From Candidatus Dadabacteria bacterium (lineage in GTDB: Bacteria; Desulfobacterota_D; UBA1144; Nemesobacterales; UBA2774), in assembly GCA_020054175.1 (NCBI GenBank), contig JAGVLR010000175.1:1-5593 (forward strand): a DNA stretch of 5,593 bases, in the 5' to 3' direction. The stretch's first letter is position 1. Each line of letters starts with the position of its first letter. The translations under genes and the position numbers were made by a program. This document shows, one piece after another, positions 5,477 to 5,593 of this stretch. The notes below the pieces were generated by a model. It worked only from the letters and a program-made list of their open reading frames with translations, did not search any database and was not told the DNA's origin.

Positions 5477-5593
5477 ATGTCAGACCATATGTATAAAAGC
5501 GATATAGGCAAGGAGATGGCATATTTCAAGGAGCTCAACCCCGGGCTTCAGGGCGCGTGGACCGAATTTCACGATAATACGTTTAAGGACGGA
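5477..5593 (+). CDS. Carboxymuconolactone decarboxylase / AhpD-like protein, N-terminal part only (cut by window edge)
   Basis: 39 codons are visible and the frame is open at the right edge. Residues 16-39 (YFKELNPGLQGAWTEFHDNTFKDG) have the pattern that leads into the CMD/AhpD fold: a helix of the type 'x-F-x-x-x-N-P-x-L-x-x-A-W-x-x-F' and then K-D-G before the expected ALS-x-K-T-K-E-L-I segment. Such proteins are small helical enzymes. Many carry a CxxC motif and act as peroxidatic or disulfide reductases, others as decarboxylases; the CxxC would lie beyond the window. ATG 5477 has a good GGGAGG site, with a second in-frame ATG at codon 5. Position 30 bp behind a NemR-like regulator suggests it is that regulator's target. 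The family call rests on a short stretch, so it is moderate. Confidence 0.62.
   Translation, partial: MSDHMYKSDIGKEMAYFKELNPGLQGAWTEFHDNTFKDG

Overview
The window looks like a stretch of chromosome from a free-living, probably Gram-negative bacterium of moderate to fairly high GC. It holds six protein genes: four complete, one cut by the left edge and one cut by the right edge. The mix is an LL-diaminopimelate aminotransferase of the DapL type, a PlsC acyltransferase, a MidA/NDUFAF7-like methyltransferase and a cellulose-synthase-like GT2. It would fit Desulfobacterota or a related deep lineage, but nothing here fixes the phylum. I see no tRNA, rRNA, CRISPR array, insertion sequence or phage gene, and no intergenic stretch longer than about 180 bp.

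Left half, minus strand (3448 down to 1): plsC-like acyltransferase, a 142-bp gap with a GC-rich hairpin and a plausible sigma70 promoter, then the dapL-like aminotransferase. A membrane GT2 glycosyltransferase follows after 37 bp; it starts at a GTG codon and runs off the left edge. All three are biosynthetic: phosphatidic acid, the lysine/peptidoglycan precursor LL-DAP, and probably a beta-linked polysaccharide.

Middle: an 83-bp divergent region (3449-3531) separates plsC from a plus-strand SAM-dependent methyltransferase of the MidA/NDUFAF7 family (3532-4680). Its glycine-rich SAM motif carries a Glu where the family normally has Gly.

Right end, plus strand (4681-5593): this is the most informative part. 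A promoter with perfect TTGACA and TATAAT boxes is overlapped by a 28-bp near-perfect palindrome, a textbook place for an autorepressor operator. It drives a TetR-family regulator that starts at TTG behind a strong Shine-Dalgarno. The regulator has two cysteines and a lysine in the spacing I recall for the E. coli redox/electrophile sensor NemR (C106, C116, K175). Thirty bp downstream begins a carboxymuconolactone decarboxylase/AhpD-like gene, cut by the right edge. Together these suggest a self-regulated, thiol-switched redox or electrophile response cassette. That functional reading is inference; the architecture is directly visible.
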